From Chloroflexota bacterium (GTDB taxonomy: Bacteria > Chloroflexota > Dehalococcoidia > Plut-88900), in the NCBI GenBank assembly GCA_022572865.1, contig JACZVB010000090.1, positions 1-6,289 of the forward strand: a DNA stretch of 6,289 nucleotides. Direction: 5' to 3'. The position numbers were made by a program, and so were the translations under genes. How positions within the stretch are numbered: the first letter of the stretch is position 1; every line of letters starts with the position of its first letter. Shown here piece by piece: positions 5,374-6,289 of this stretch. The notes below the pieces were generated by a model. That model was not told where the DNA came from. It saw nothing but the letters and a program-made list of their open reading frames with translations, and made no database searches.

Positions 5374-6289
<916 letters not shown>

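Overview
This is a GC-rich (roughly 60% by eye) bacterial window. It holds the 5' part of a de novo pyrimidine operon on the minus strand, a divergent pair of RidA-family genes on the plus strand, two small unrecognised minus-strand genes, and the 5' part of a primary-type sigma factor running off the right edge. The sigma factor's unusual N-terminus, the PyrR-controlled pyr genes and the general protein character suggest a member of the Chloroflexota, perhaps Dehalococcoidia. That is an inference without a database search.

Positions 1-3331 (minus strand) carry promoter, leader, pyrR, pyrB and carA, then the probable first codons of another gene at the left edge. The genes overlap tightly: pyrR/pyrB by 23 nt, and pyrB/carA by a GTGA stop-start overlap. 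A sigma70-type promoter (TTGATA, 17 nt, TAGAAT) precedes a leader of about 155 nt. The leader contains a perfect match to the PyrR-binding consensus, an 11-bp antiterminator pairing and an intrinsic terminator. The terminator's 3' arm is also the pyrR Shine-Dalgarno sequence, and its U-run abuts the ATG. PyrR with UMP should favour the terminator, while low UMP should allow antitermination and expression. PyrB is unusual: an aspartate transcarbamoylase catalytic chain with an internal insertion, followed by a PyrI-type four-cysteine zinc domain but no PyrI nucleotide-binding domain, and then a module resembling the Ada-type metal-binding fold with its cysteines lost. CarA supplies ammonia from glutamine for carbamoyl phosphate, which PyrB then uses.

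Positions 3332-3600 are intergenic, with two copies of a short TTCGRCARGCTCA repeat and a weak candidate promoter. Positions 3601-4450 hold two tandem RidA-family genes of 138 codons each, about 78% identical, both lacking the catalytic arginine of canonical RidA.

Positions 4451-5469 hold two small minus-strand genes of unknown function. One has an N-terminal motif common in phage and mobile-element proteins and a palindrome inside its promoter. From about 5374 to the right edge is a sigma70-family factor with conserved regions 2 and 3 but a non-canonical N-terminus. Its 5' end overlaps the divergent minus-strand gene, so either one start is wrong, or this is an insertion or assembly junction.

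I found no CRISPR array, tRNA, rRNA or recognisable defence system. The most interesting items are the PyrB architecture, the pyr attenuator that doubles as an SD sequester, and the Arg-less RidA pair.
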